A DNA stretch of 64,000 bases from NCBI GenBank assembly GCA_954871525.1, contig OX940866.1, positions 36,344,521 through 36,408,520 on the forward strand, in the 5' to 3' direction. Under the pieces are notes generated by a model, which saw only the letters and a program-made list of their open reading frames with translations, ran no database searches and was not told the DNA's origin. The stretch is from Parietaria judaica. Taxonomy: Eukaryota; Streptophyta; Magnoliopsida; Rosales; Urticaceae. Shown in pieces: positions 37,207 to 47,599 of this stretch. The number at the start of each line of letters is the position of its first letter. Positions within the stretch are counted from its first letter, which is position 1. A program made the translations under genes and the position numbers.

Positions 37207-37877
37207 AAAGTTACCGATAATATTTTACAGGTGATTTGGAAAATACAGATTTAAGTTATAATTATAATTTTATATCAAAATAAAAGTTATAATTATAATT
37301 TGATATAAGTTTAGCTAAAAAAGTTTGAAGCTAAATGAGTATTTCGTATAATTTCTTTATTAATGAGAATGAAACTACATATATTAAATGTTGATGTGCA
37401 AATTCGTTTCAATTGAGAAATGACGTGTCACATTAATTAAATTTACAGTCTAAATTAATAAGGGAGCTTAAGATAACTAGCCATATCAACGTTTTAAAAT
37501 TGGTAAAATAGCCATTGTTTGGTTAATTTTGTGTCATAGCCAATAAACCACATTAACTGATATAAAATGACTTATCTACCCTTATTATTATTAATAATTA
37601 ATATTAAAATTCGAATTAACAAAATTATTTAAAATTTATTTTAATAATTAATAATTAATACGAATTTATTTTAAATTTTTTAATAATTAACAGAATAATA
37701 TATGAGGAAACAAATATTTGAATTTCAAATTTAAAATTAAATTTCAAATTTAAATATAAAAAATGTTTTGCACTTTTTGAAATAGAAATTCAAATTTATA
37801 AAGTAACATTAATTCGAATTAACCATAATAATAATTTGAAACAATTTGAATTAAAAAACATTAACCAAATTAACCAT

Positions 37878-38002
37878 TCGATTTAACATACTTTTACACG
37901 AATAAATACAAATAAACCAATTAACATACATTTACAATTCGAATTAACATACATTTACACGATTTAACATACATTTACAATTCGCATTAATATACATTTA
38001 CA
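37878..38002. repeat. Short tandem repeats (ACATACATTTACA)
   Basis: About four to five units built on AACATACATTTACA, alternating with AATTCG or CGATTT, lie inside the Pack-MULE next to its GC-rich core. Confidence 0.75.
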
Positions 38003-38144
38003 CGATCGTGATCATCCGGCGTTCCTCCGTGATCCTCCATTGAGGATCGTCGAGATCCTCCGAGTCGTTGGGAATGACGTGGTGGTTGTCGTTGACGGAT
38101 TCCACGACTCTTCCGCCGGCGACGAAGCGGCCTTCCATTTTCAT
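37998..38144 (-). other. Captured coding-like fragment, 48-aa ATG frame
   Basis: On the minus strand a frame runs from ATG at 38144 to TAA at 38000-37998. It starts MKMEGRFVAGGRVVESVND and contains DSEDLDDPQWRITEERR. Composition is coding-like (GC-rich, charged), in contrast to its AT-rich surroundings, and a CCCTAGAT leader precedes it. I do not recognise the parent gene. It is probably a 5' gene fragment picked up by the element and may not be translated. Confidence 0.4.
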
Positions 38145-38334
38145 CAAACCCTAGATCCAACATAAGTTAATAAAAAACCTAGTTTATTGGGAAAAAATCG
38201 TGACCGCTGCAACTTCCAAACAAGGAAGAAAAATAAACTCTGATTGAATCAAAGAATAAAAAATATTTATTTCCAAAAAATATTAAGACGAAGAGAACAA
38301 GAAAGGTTTTGGTTAATGCAGGAAAGAGTGGTCC

Positions 38335-38826
38335 AAAGGCTTCTGTATTTCTCTCTCGATGTGAGACCAGATCTCGGGGATCTTGCAATCCAGCCTCCGC
38401 CGCGGCGTCATGGATGGCGTGTCACCGAGGAAGCCGGATTCTACAGCGTCGATGCTCCTTAGCGCCATGTAGAACTCCTCGGCCTGGATATGCCCATTGG
38501 CGCGCACGCAGAGATCGGCGAAGCCCGCGCAGGCCGCGGCGGAGGCGAGCGCGAGATCGATGTTGCGAGAGACAGTGCGGTTATCGACGAGCGTGTCGAG
38601 GGAGGAGAGGAGGGGAAGCCCGACGGACTGGAGGCGGGAGTTGGAGTCGGAGAGCACGGATTTGAGCAAATCGACGCCGGAGAGGAGCGATCGGAAGTCG
38701 TCAACGGCGCAGGATGAAGTCCTGGTAGTGAGCTCTGCAGACCTCTTCGATGTTGGCCTCCTTGGAGCGCGCAAAGTGGCGGAGGCTGTGGAGGAGGGAC
38801 TCGGGCTTGCTGGCGGCGAATCAGAA
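38335..38826 (-). pseudogene. Fragment of exocyst subunit SEC15, frameshifted
   Basis: Minus-strand translation gives SKPESLLHSLRHFARSKEAN, then AHYQDFIL, a one-base insertion near 38710, and then DDFRSLLSGVDLLKS, LQSVGLPLLSSLDTL, AEEFYMALRSIDAVESGFLG and CKIPEI. This matches the N-terminal part of plant SEC15 (about 160 of about 800 residues). Both ends break off abruptly: upstream at about 38826, and downstream after IEREIQK at about 38335. SEC15 tethers secretory vesicles in the exocyst. This copy cannot make it. It lies inside the Pack-MULE. Confidence 0.85.
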
Positions 38827-39179
38827 AGAGAGAGGTTGAGAGAGATAGAGATAAATTAGGGTTGAATAAGCCCACCAATAAATTAGGCATTTAATACCTA
38901 AAAATCTGCACAAATAATATATCTTGTTAATAATAAAAACGAAAAAATAATTAAATAAAAATTCAATACCATTCCATAATCATTAATATTAATCGACAAA
39001 TATTATTGTTAGGGGTAGAATAGGTATATAAATATGGGAGGAAAACGCCACATCATAGAATTTGGCTATTTTGGAAATTATAATCACACGTTTGATAAAA
39101 CACAATTTAAACGTAATAAGGAGGCTATTAGCTATGATTTCTCAATTAATAATACTAAAGTTAGATAAATAAATAGATA

Positions 39180-40080
39180 TTTATCTTAAAAAACACAAAT
39201 TGGGCTTAAGAGATCGAATCAAGGCCCAATGAGAAAACGGCTAAGGCAAAGCCCACAAATAGAAACGCAGCCGAAAGCTCACATTCAATCCCGAGCTCAA
39301 AACGAGCAATAAACTATAAGGGCAAAACAGTCCAAAATCATGTTAGGATACAGTCAAGCACTCGAGCAGAAAATAAGGACGCAACAACCAAGTTCAGACA
39401 CTCATCTCTAGTCAACATACTCAGCTCGGTGGAAGAATCGCAAATCATTTCCCACGTCTCAGCTCAACAGCAAGTCAAGCACCTTATTTGACGCCACGAC
39501 CACCACTCCAACCAAGAATCCAGGATGCTTCCAACGGGATACAATCAAGCACCTAAGCAGAAAATAAGGACGCAACGACCAAGTTCAAACGCTCATCTCT
39601 AGTCAACATACTCAGCTCGGTGGAAGAATCGCAAATCATTTCCCACGTCTCAGCTCAACAGCAAGTCAAGCACCTTATTTGGCGCCACGACCACCACTTC
39701 AACCAAGAATCCAGGATGCTTCCAACGGGCAGAAGATCATCTATAAATAAGAAGGAAACGACTCAGAGATAAGACACACAAGCTTTCATATTCAGAGTGT
39801 TGAGAAAATTGTACTTTTGAGTGTTTACATTGTTTCCGAGCAGAAACTAGGCTTGTAGCTTTTTGTTCGTTTTCTCATTCAATAAACTTACCGAGGACGT
39901 AGTCAACTACCGCTATGGGACAAATCTCTCTAAAAACTCTCCGTCTCATATAACTTATATACATATATTTATATTTATACCGTATTTGAATACCGATGAC
40001 GTGAAGATCAAGATCCACCGAAATAAACGTATTAGCAAATTAAAATCGAAGCTTCACATTCTTCGTGACGGTTGAGGTGA
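39180..40080 (+). mobile_element. LTR-like promoter region, class uncertain
   Basis: A 191-bp tandem duplication precedes a TATA box (CTATAAATAAGAAGG, about 39740-39754). A leader, an AATAAA at about 39880 and ACCGAGGACGTAGTCAACTA follow. The GAGGACGTAG wording is typical of R/U5 of plant LTR elements. Boundaries were not found and no coding sequence is attached. Confidence 0.4.
39347..39729 (+). repeat. 191-bp tandem duplication
   Basis: Copy 1 is 39347-39537 and copy 2 is 39538-39729. They are nearly identical, with about ten differences by eye. Both begin GATACARTCAAGCAC and end GCTTCCAACGGG. They sit directly upstream of a TATA box, like a duplicated enhancer. Confidence 0.9.
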
Positions 40081-40356
40081 GAAACCACGTCAAAATTATT
40101 TTTTTTTTAATTTCTTCTCCTCTTTTTTCTATATGTTCTTCTTCTTTCTTTCTTTATTCCATTTTCAATTTTAAACCAACATATCGGGGTTTGTAGAGCC
40201 TTGTTTTCAAGTATGCTTATTTGTCGCAGCGGTCAAAAAATAGATATCGAAATTTGGACGATTTTGAGGTAAAATCTTTGAGAAACCCATAGGAGAGTTA
40301 AAAAAAATTTATTCATTTCACCAATTCATTTACACTAAAGTGAAAACTTAGGATCA

Positions 40357-41430
40357 CTATCTCTCGTCGTAATCGGAACTAGAACCCGAACCCGGACTAG
40401 ACTCAATTTCCCACCAAGACCTACTCTGATCATCATCGTCGTCATCGTCATTTCCTTCGAAACAGCTCTCGTGATCATCATCACCGTCCCCGTCGTCATT
40501 CTTCTCGATATCGGGATCGTAGGTCCACTCCAACCGCTGCAAAACGTGGCGGTCCTTCCACTTCCCGATAACCGAAACCGCCTCCTTCTTCGCCTTCCCC
40601 ATCACCACTTCCCTCCACAAAAACCCGCTATCTCCGGCCCTCTTCAGAGCCCCGTCACCCTCGTTCCCCACGATCACGGTCTTGACACGCCTCGCCTTCG
40701 CCTCCCGGAGAACAATGACCAACCCCGGATCGTCCGACACGACCACCAAGCACCCGATCCCCCCCTTCTCCACCAAATCCGCAATGTGGCTCCTCATGGC
40801 CTCCCTCTTCTCTTCCGCTCTGTTGCAACCTCTCCGAACCCAGAAACCGGACCTCTCCGCCTCGTCGCCCAAAGAATTCCCGGCTTTCGGGGTCCGAAAA
40901 TCCCGCAGAGCTCTCTTGAACTTCTCCATCTTGATCGAATACTTCGCCACGAGCCGGACTCGCCGGCTTCCGCTCGCGGACTCGATCTGGTTCCGCCGCT
41001 TCGCGTTCTCGCGCTCGTGGATGACCTTAAAGTGGTTGACGAGCTTCTCGTAGTTGTAGAAATTCCTCCCACAAACACCACAGTGGTGTTGCTCGGCTGA
41101 CTCCTTGCTCGGCGACGGGACTGGGGTCAACGAGCGTTGACTTGCGTAAGCAACCATGTATCGGACGAGGCCGAAGGAGGAAGCCGCTTGCTTGAGCTTC
41201 AGAGCCGCTTCGTGGGTTCGGATCGGTTTCGGTGGTTTGCAGTCCAAATCCCAGAAGATTGCGACGCTCTTGAGCTCAATCGGAGGCTCCAAAAATGGCG
41301 GCTTCACGGGAGAATCGATGCGAACGTGAGAATGTCTGATCAAGAGAGTGAAGCGCTGGTTCAGAGGAATTAGCGATCTGGGGTGTAGGGTTTTGAGCGA
41401 AGCAATGGCGAGCTTTGGAAAAGAGGGCAT
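40357..41430 (-). CDS. NYN-domain protein with C2H2 zinc finger
   Basis: Single-exon gene, 357 aa. Plant proteins of this kind are annotated as putative endonuclease with a C2H2 finger; NYN domains are PIN-like RNA-cleaving folds. The first 38 residues lack acidic residues and are rich in Ser, Leu, Arg and His, consistent with an organelle-targeting peptide. NYN strands appear at SVAIFWDLDCKPP (about 55-67) and CLVVVSDDPGLV (D233, D234) with VKTVIVGNEGDG after it. The finger is C117, C120, H133, H138 inside the domain (CGVCGRNFYNYEKLVNHFKV). The C-terminus is very acidic (GDGDDD and a run of seven Asp). The Asn usual after the first Asp in NYN is replaced (WDLDC). The substrate is unknown. 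Confidence 0.85.
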   Translation of the reverse strand: MPSFPKLAIASLKTLHPRSLIPLNQRFTLLIRHSHVRIDSPVKPPFLEPPIELKSVAIFWDLDCKPPKPIRTHEAALKLKQAASSFGLVRYMVAYASQRSLTPVPSPSKESAEQHHCGVCGRNFYNYEKLVNHFKVIHERENAKRRNQIESASGSRRVRLVAKYSIKMEKFKRALRDFRTPKAGNSLGDEAERSGFWVRRGCNRAEEKREAMRSHIADLVEKGGIGCLVVVSDDPGLVIVLREAKARRVKTVIVGNEGDGALKRAGDSGFLWREVVMGKAKKEAVSVIGKWKDRHVLQRLEWTYDPDIEKNDDGDGDDDHESCFEGNDDDDDDDQSRSWWEIESSPGSGSSSDYDER

Positions 41431-41499
41431 CTTTTCGCAGAGAATCGAAGGACGAAGGCGTTGGAAGGCTAGGGTTCCGATGAGTCGCCGGTCGGAGAA

Positions 41500-42720
41500 T
41501 CAGATGACGAGCGAAATTGGCTATTTATACATTCACCCCTTGACTATTAGAAACGTTCATATATGGATATGGTCCTTTCTAATTAAGATTTTTCGTTATA
41601 TTTTGGCGTATGTATTCAAGGGTCTACGGTGAAGTTTCACATGATGATCGGGCCAGTTTGATATTGCTTCTAAAAATGTGTTTTTGCTTAAATTAGGGAG
41701 AAAATTGAGTTCTTAAAATTATTTTCTAAATAATTTTTATTTTTCAAAAGGCAAAAATGAAAATCATCTCATTGATGCTTTTGGAGAAAGTTATTTTGGA
41801 TGTTTTACGTGTCTTTCTCGTCTTTTTTTATACTTTTTATTTTTATTTAAATATTTTATTTTCTTGTTATATTAAATTTCAAAACTCCGTAACTTTAATT
41901 TTATAACTCCGATTGACTTATAAAAATAAGCATTAGAAAGCTTGCGATGAGACGAATCCAATGATATGTTGGAAGATATAGTTTTAATGTATACTTAAAT
42001 AATGTATTTTTTAAAATTATTTTTAATAAGTGATTCTTAATAAATTACCTAACCAAACAATAAATTACTTGACCAAGTAACACTTTCTGTTAAATTACTT
42101 TTACAAAGTGATTTATGCAACAACACAGTAATGCCAAACTGGGCCGATATATGATTTGTTAATGATTTCGCCTTTTATGACCACATATGAATAACAAAGA
42201 AAAGAAAAGAAAAATTAAGTTCCCGCATAGCAACCAAAATGTGTTCTAAAATCCAAAAACAAGGTATTGTAAGGTAGGTTAGTCATTTTGCCACATAGTT
42301 AAAAGGAGAGAAAACATGGACAAATCATACGTTGTTGTTACGTAGAGTTTCACAATAGAAAATTAACAGAAAAACTATTTACACCAAATTTCTCTATTTC
42401 CCAACTGAAAAATAAAAAATATAAGTAACATTTTGTAATGCGTGAGTATTTTAATCTTCCCCTTGTGTTTCTCCATCCATATTCCCGGTCTATTCTCCAT
42501 ATTCGGTTTTCCATCGACATATTTCCGGTTTACTCTCTGATAAAGCTCTAAAAACCGAACAAACCAAACAAATTTTACTAAAAAAAGGGACACAAATGTT
42601 ACACTGTTCTTAAAAATAATCTTACACAACAAACCAAAGAATACATAAAATATGTGTAACGATTGCAAAAAACCCAAGTAGGGTTCTTATGCAAATCAAG
42701 CTTCCGTAGACATAGAGGTG
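41500..42720. other. Intergenic region between the NYN and kinesin genes
   Basis: Contains the NYN 5' flank and the kinesin 3' flank. AT-rich; no gene or bounded repeat was recognised. Confidence 0.5.
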
Positions 42721-42722
42721 TC

Positions 42723-45700
42723 TCAATAATGGTCTTGGTATATAGGCCCGAACTCGGCTCGCCAAGCCTGATCATCGTCGGGAATCGTGCTCTGCGGCAA
42801 CGCGTCGGAGTCATCTGTGTAGTGCTGCGGCAGTGCGGAGTGAGGCAGTCGGCTCTCGGCCATGTACTGCTTCATCGTCACGATCTCCATCTTGTGCTTC
42901 CTCTTCACCTTCTCAATCTGCTTCTTCAGCCGCTCGTTTTCCTCCGCAGCGTTCCCGGCATTCTCCTGCGCACACACCGAGCAACGGAACTCAATTACCG
43001 ACACGAAGTTCGGTTCTTTACTCGATATTTTGAAAATAGCAAACCAAGTTGGCTAAACGGATTTTTCCGATAACTCGGTACCGGTTATAATTTCGCTCAT
43101 CTTAAAAACATCCTACACAAAATTACTTAGATTAATAATAGATTGAAGATGAGTTACCTCTGCAACTGAAGCTGCGTGCTCGGCTTCTCTGAGCCGGACG
43201 AGCAATTCTCCGGCGGCGTGAACGGCTTCTGCGGTGTCTCTGAGCTGAAGCTTGAGGCTCTTATTCTCCTTTTTCAAGAACTCCCTCTCCTTCTCTCGTT
43301 CTACCCTCACCGCAGAGAGCTCCGCTGCCAAAGACCGAGCGAACCGCCGTCCCTGCCCCTTCTTCGCCGCTGCAGCCGCTGCCCTCTTCACCTCCGCGAC
43401 GCCCTCCATCACTGCCCGGTGCTTCGACGCCAGCTCGTTGTACTTCTCCTGGAGATCGGCGTAGTGCTCGACCATCCGCGCGTGGCCCTCCACGGCCCTG
43501 CGAAGCACGTCGTCGAGTTCTTCTGTGCAACTCTTCTCCGCCTTCAGGTCGCTCTCGGCTTTCTCCGCTCGCCGGCGATGCGCCTCGATGTCGATTCGCA
43601 GCTCGTCGGTGAGGGAGATCCACTCGCTCTCCATCTCGGTCCATCGCTCCCTCTCGCGATCGAGCTCCTCGTTGTTTAGGGTTTGGAAGACCGCACTTTT
43701 GCGGAGCTGGATGGATCTTGAGAGAAGTGAGGACCTGAGTTTATCGGTGGAATGTCTGGGAAGAGCTTCGGATTGCGACTGCAATTTGGCTCTCAGGGTT
43801 TGGATTTCGCTGAGGAGCGCTTCTTTCTCGCCCAGATCGAACACTGATTCGTTCTGAACTTCCTTCGTTTCGAAGCTCTCTGTTCTTACAATCTGAATGC
43901 ACACAAAAACCCAGCAGCAATGTGTTAGAGCTTTATAAAAACCCGGGAAAATTTGAGTTCAAGTTCTGACCTTTTCGGCGGGAAGTTCCTCAAACGATAC
44001 AATCTCATTCTGATTTGGTACAGCATTGCTTTCTTGATTCTTATATTGATCAATCTGCAAATTTTAACCACTAATGTGAGATCGAATTTAGAGAAGAACT
44101 CGAATATTATTCGACTTCCGAAGCGGGAACTCACCAACTTATTCAGTTCGTCGATTTTGATTGCTTGTTCGGTACATCGAGTTTCAAGTTCCTCTCTTGT
44201 AGTAACTTGCTCCACAATTTTCTTCTCATCCTGATTAGGTACAAAATGAAAAGGGGTTATACATAAGCTGAGAAAGAATAGTGCTTGAAAAGGTTGTTAT
44301 AGCTTGAAGGTTTACCTTTTCGGTTTCTTCTTCGTTGATTGGTACTATCCATGTCTTTAAACTATCCTGAAGCTCGTCAGTGTCGTTTTTGCTGACTTGT
44401 TTTTTGCAGGCAGAGCAGAGGAATGTCTGACCAGAAGAACCGGCTTTATCAACTTCCGGGCAAGGTTGAAGTGTCAAGTGCTCAAAAGAGAACGCCATTG
44501 AAGATCTGTTCGACACAGAAACCGAGTTTCTTTGATGATGATCGATGATCTCCAAGCCTCTTTGAAGGCTCGCCTCCAATGATTCCGCGGGCCCGGGAAA
44601 TAGCTTGCTTGAACGCATAGAAGAGCGTATACATTCACTCTGATTCTCTTCCGGTTTATTCTTAGCAATAGCATTAAAACTTGCAGATATAGACGCGCTT
44701 GTTCTTAAGTTCTTTCCGAATTTGGGAGACTCTGACATCGTTGGCTCTTGAAGGATCGCAGGCTTGAATGATGAGCCGATCGAAATGCTGCTTCTGAATC
44801 CTGAATCGATTACGAGTTCATCTTGTGATGATTTCAGATTGGTTTCGGCTTCTTCGAAACAATCCGAGCCATCTTCGCTGATCAAATCTGTCTCGTAGCT
44901 TTCTTCCATGTCGCAAGATTGGTCCTTCACATCTTCAAAAGATTTTCTTAGCTCGTTTAGTTGATGCTGAAGCTCTTGAACATCTTTCTCGTCGATATTG
45001 ACCTCATCATCAGATTCGTTTTCTATTTGAGGCAATAGAAGCGAGCGGTTGAGGCTCACTCTCAACATGTTCAAGCTGTCACGAACATTTCTTCCTTGGA
45101 AGTAACCATGCGTTGTTGCAACTGTGTTAGCACTAGACTTTGTTCTAATAAGTTCTTCCTGCCATATACAATATATATATATATATATATATATATCAGA
45201 AATTGTCGTTCCATGCCCTCAAAGTATAGTTCTTAAAGATGTTCGGAATTACCTTCAGTTGACGAATCTGGTCACTCAAATCATTAACATCCTCTTCCGT
45301 TATCTCGTTAATTACGGGTTCATTCTTTACACATTTCACTCTTTCCCCAAATCGTAATGTTCCAAATATTTCACCGTCGTTGCTGCATCCAAAAAGAAAT
45401 ATCAGATATCGAGGATATTACAGAAAATGACAGCAACAAGCGAGTGAAAGTATCAGTAGTGAGAGAAATACTTGTTATCAGGAGAGATGGCACAAAGCAC
45501 TGTAAGCTTAGAATTGCCGCCAAGTGAGTCTCGCAGCAAGTGTGTTAAGCACGAAGTTTTGTATTCGGCATTTTCCGTTTTTCCACACCGAGGTTCCTTC
45601 GCCAAAGTATTTACTAAATACCTGCACAAATAGGAAAAATCTTCACCATTAACTGTGCGAAGAATCATACTAACATTGACACAAAATCGTTTTACATACC

Positions 45701-47507
45701 CGAGTCGTGCCAAGGACTTCTTAACATGTCGTTTTTCCTTTGCACTACCTGCCACGTCGACCTTCTTCCTGTCCAGACCGGCAAGATCAACGAAGCTCAT
45801 TCTGCTTATCTTCGAGCTACCGAAATTCTTCGATGAAGTACCCTGTTGAGGAAAAAAAAAATATTTACTAGCCATCCAGAAGGTTTCAAATTCAAATTTA
45901 AGGACAAAAACAGTCTTGACATACCTTACTCCACGATTCAATGATGAAGGTAAATACAATGTGGGATCTAGAGCTCTTCGAGTTAACACTTGTTGCTCCA
46001 ACTTTTCTACTTGAAAGTCCCTGCAAAACCTTGACAATCAAACTACTATCCTTTTGTGGGTTGAGCAATGGAAAAAGTAAGAACCCTAGTTCAGTTTCGC
46101 AAACCTTAATGAGTATCTGCATTACGTCATCGTAGCCTGTGACGAATTCTTCTGTCAAGTTTTCGACATACAATCCATTTCTGGGATCGTCCTTAATCTG
46201 AAATAGTTTGAACATCGCCCATTATAAAGTAGAAATTAAACAGAAACTGGTGAGTGAAAACAAGGTGTATAGTTGACATTATTCACCTCGAGATTCCGTT
46301 GGGTTGGATCAAGCAAATCCCCTATTTTCTCATTGTATACCTACAGATTAAACAATTGTATCAATGACTAAGCAAAATGCATCACGAATTCTGCGGATAA
46401 AAGACGAAGCAGATGAGCGCAAACCTCAAGGAACGAGCAACGGCATTGAAAGTTTATCTGTTTCCCTTCGGAATTCTGTTGCTCCTAAACAAGATAAATC
46501 AAGAAAATAAGATCACAGTCTTCAAACAAATCGAAAAACCGAAAGAAGCAGACCATACATACTTTCTCGATCTCCGAAAATAGCATCTGAAAAACGCGAG
46601 GAACAATGCCCTGTTGGCTGCAAGGAGAGGGATCGTCAACCATGGCGCTCGGCGGACCCCACATCGTGTACGTCTTTCCGCTACCACTCTGATCAGAACC
46701 CCAGAAAAAATTACAACATGATTTTAAGCTCAGACAAAAAGCTTAGACGAGCACGATAACTCCGAAACACAAAAAATACCTGTCCGTACGACATAACCGA
46801 AGTGTTATAGCCCGCCAAAGCATTTCTAACCAAGGGGACACCAACACATTGAAAGAGCTCTTCCTGGTTTCACCAATAGAACAATTCTGGTTAGGACTAG
46901 TACAAGCACTGAATTGCAGCTCTCTAAACAGATCCTAGAACCAGCAAAAAACTTCAAGTCTTTACCTGACTGGATTTTGAATCGAAAACCGAATCATAAG
47001 TAAGTTTCCGATCGCCGATTGACACAGTATCCGGTGAAGATTTCTTCACCTTCCGATCATTTTCTCTATCGTCGCCGCCGTTAGGAGGTCTGATCCTCAC
47101 AACAACCTGGACAAATTGAGCCGCAATTAACCCCAAAATTTATCGAAAATCAGGCAGCGTAAACAAAAGCGAAACCTGACGACATCTGAGAGTTTTGAAT
47201 CTACCTTCACCGGCGGATCGGAATCCGCAGATGCTCGAGTCTGAGCATCCGACGGCTGAACGAGCTCCGTCCGTGATTCCGGTTTGGGCGACTCGGACTC
47301 CTTGGGAGAGGCTTTCCCGTGGCTTGCCGCGGCGATGTTCGGATCGATCGGAGGCGTGTTCTCCGCGTTGGATCTGGAGATTCTGAAGGTGGAGTTGGGC
47401 TTGCTCTTGGAGGAGAGAGATCGCGGAAGAAGGTTTCGGATGGACGACGCCGAGAGGCTCCCGAGGAACCGCGAATCGGCGAGCGAGTGGTTACTGGTCG
47501 ATCTCAT
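42723..47507 (-). CDS. Kinesin-12 family motor protein (KIN-12F-like)
   Basis: Sixteen minus-strand exons: 47507-47205, 47106-46966, 46863-46780, 46688-46563, 46484-46425, 46340-46287, 46197-46105, 46020-45925, 45842-45700, 45621-45472, 45382-45253, 45158-44316, 44230-44135, 44054-43971, 43892-43158 and 42965-42723. The frame is kept throughout, giving 1126 aa. Plant KIN-12 motors act at the phragmoplast and preprophase band. A Ser-rich N-terminus (about 1-100) precedes the motor (about 102-440): RIRPP, P-loop GQSGSGKT (176-182), switch I SSRSH (303-307), VDLAG (337-341) and [19 protein letters not shown]. Switch II reads VDLAGLDR instead of VDLAGSER. A Ser-rich linker and coiled coils (about 800-1080) follow. 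Length suggests KIN-12F. Synteny with At5g55520 (kinesin-like, from memory) is suggestive. Confidence 0.92.
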
Positions 47508-47599
47508 GACGGCGACGAGAAGGAAGGAAGGAGAGAGAAAGTGAATGAAGAGAGAGAAGCTCTGGTCTGTACAGAGAGAATTTGAATTCGAAAATGGAG

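Larger units (their letters stand above)
37462..39143. mobile_element. Probable Pack-MULE carrying host gene fragments
   Basis: The 9-bp flank AATTAATAA is repeated at 37453-37461 and 39144-39152. The left end has AAGATAACTAGCC and the right end, inverted, AATCATAGCTAATAGCC. AAAATAGCCA, a TAYCTACCC-type word and AATTAATATTAA follow inside both arms. The 1682-bp interior has AT-rich arms but a GC-rich core with a SEC15-like fragment (38335-38826) and an ATG frame (37998-38144), both on the minus strand. This is what a Mutator-like element that captured host sequence looks like. The duplication is AT-rich, so chance is not excluded. Confidence 0.6.

Noticed and set aside
40471..41100. 209-residue plus-strand frame opposite the NYN gene
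   Set aside because: It is antisense to the recognised protein and has no domain of its own.
43176..43857. Plus-strand frames opposite the kinesin coiled-coil exon
   Set aside because: They are shadows of a GC-rich exon whose minus-strand frame joins cleanly to its neighbours.
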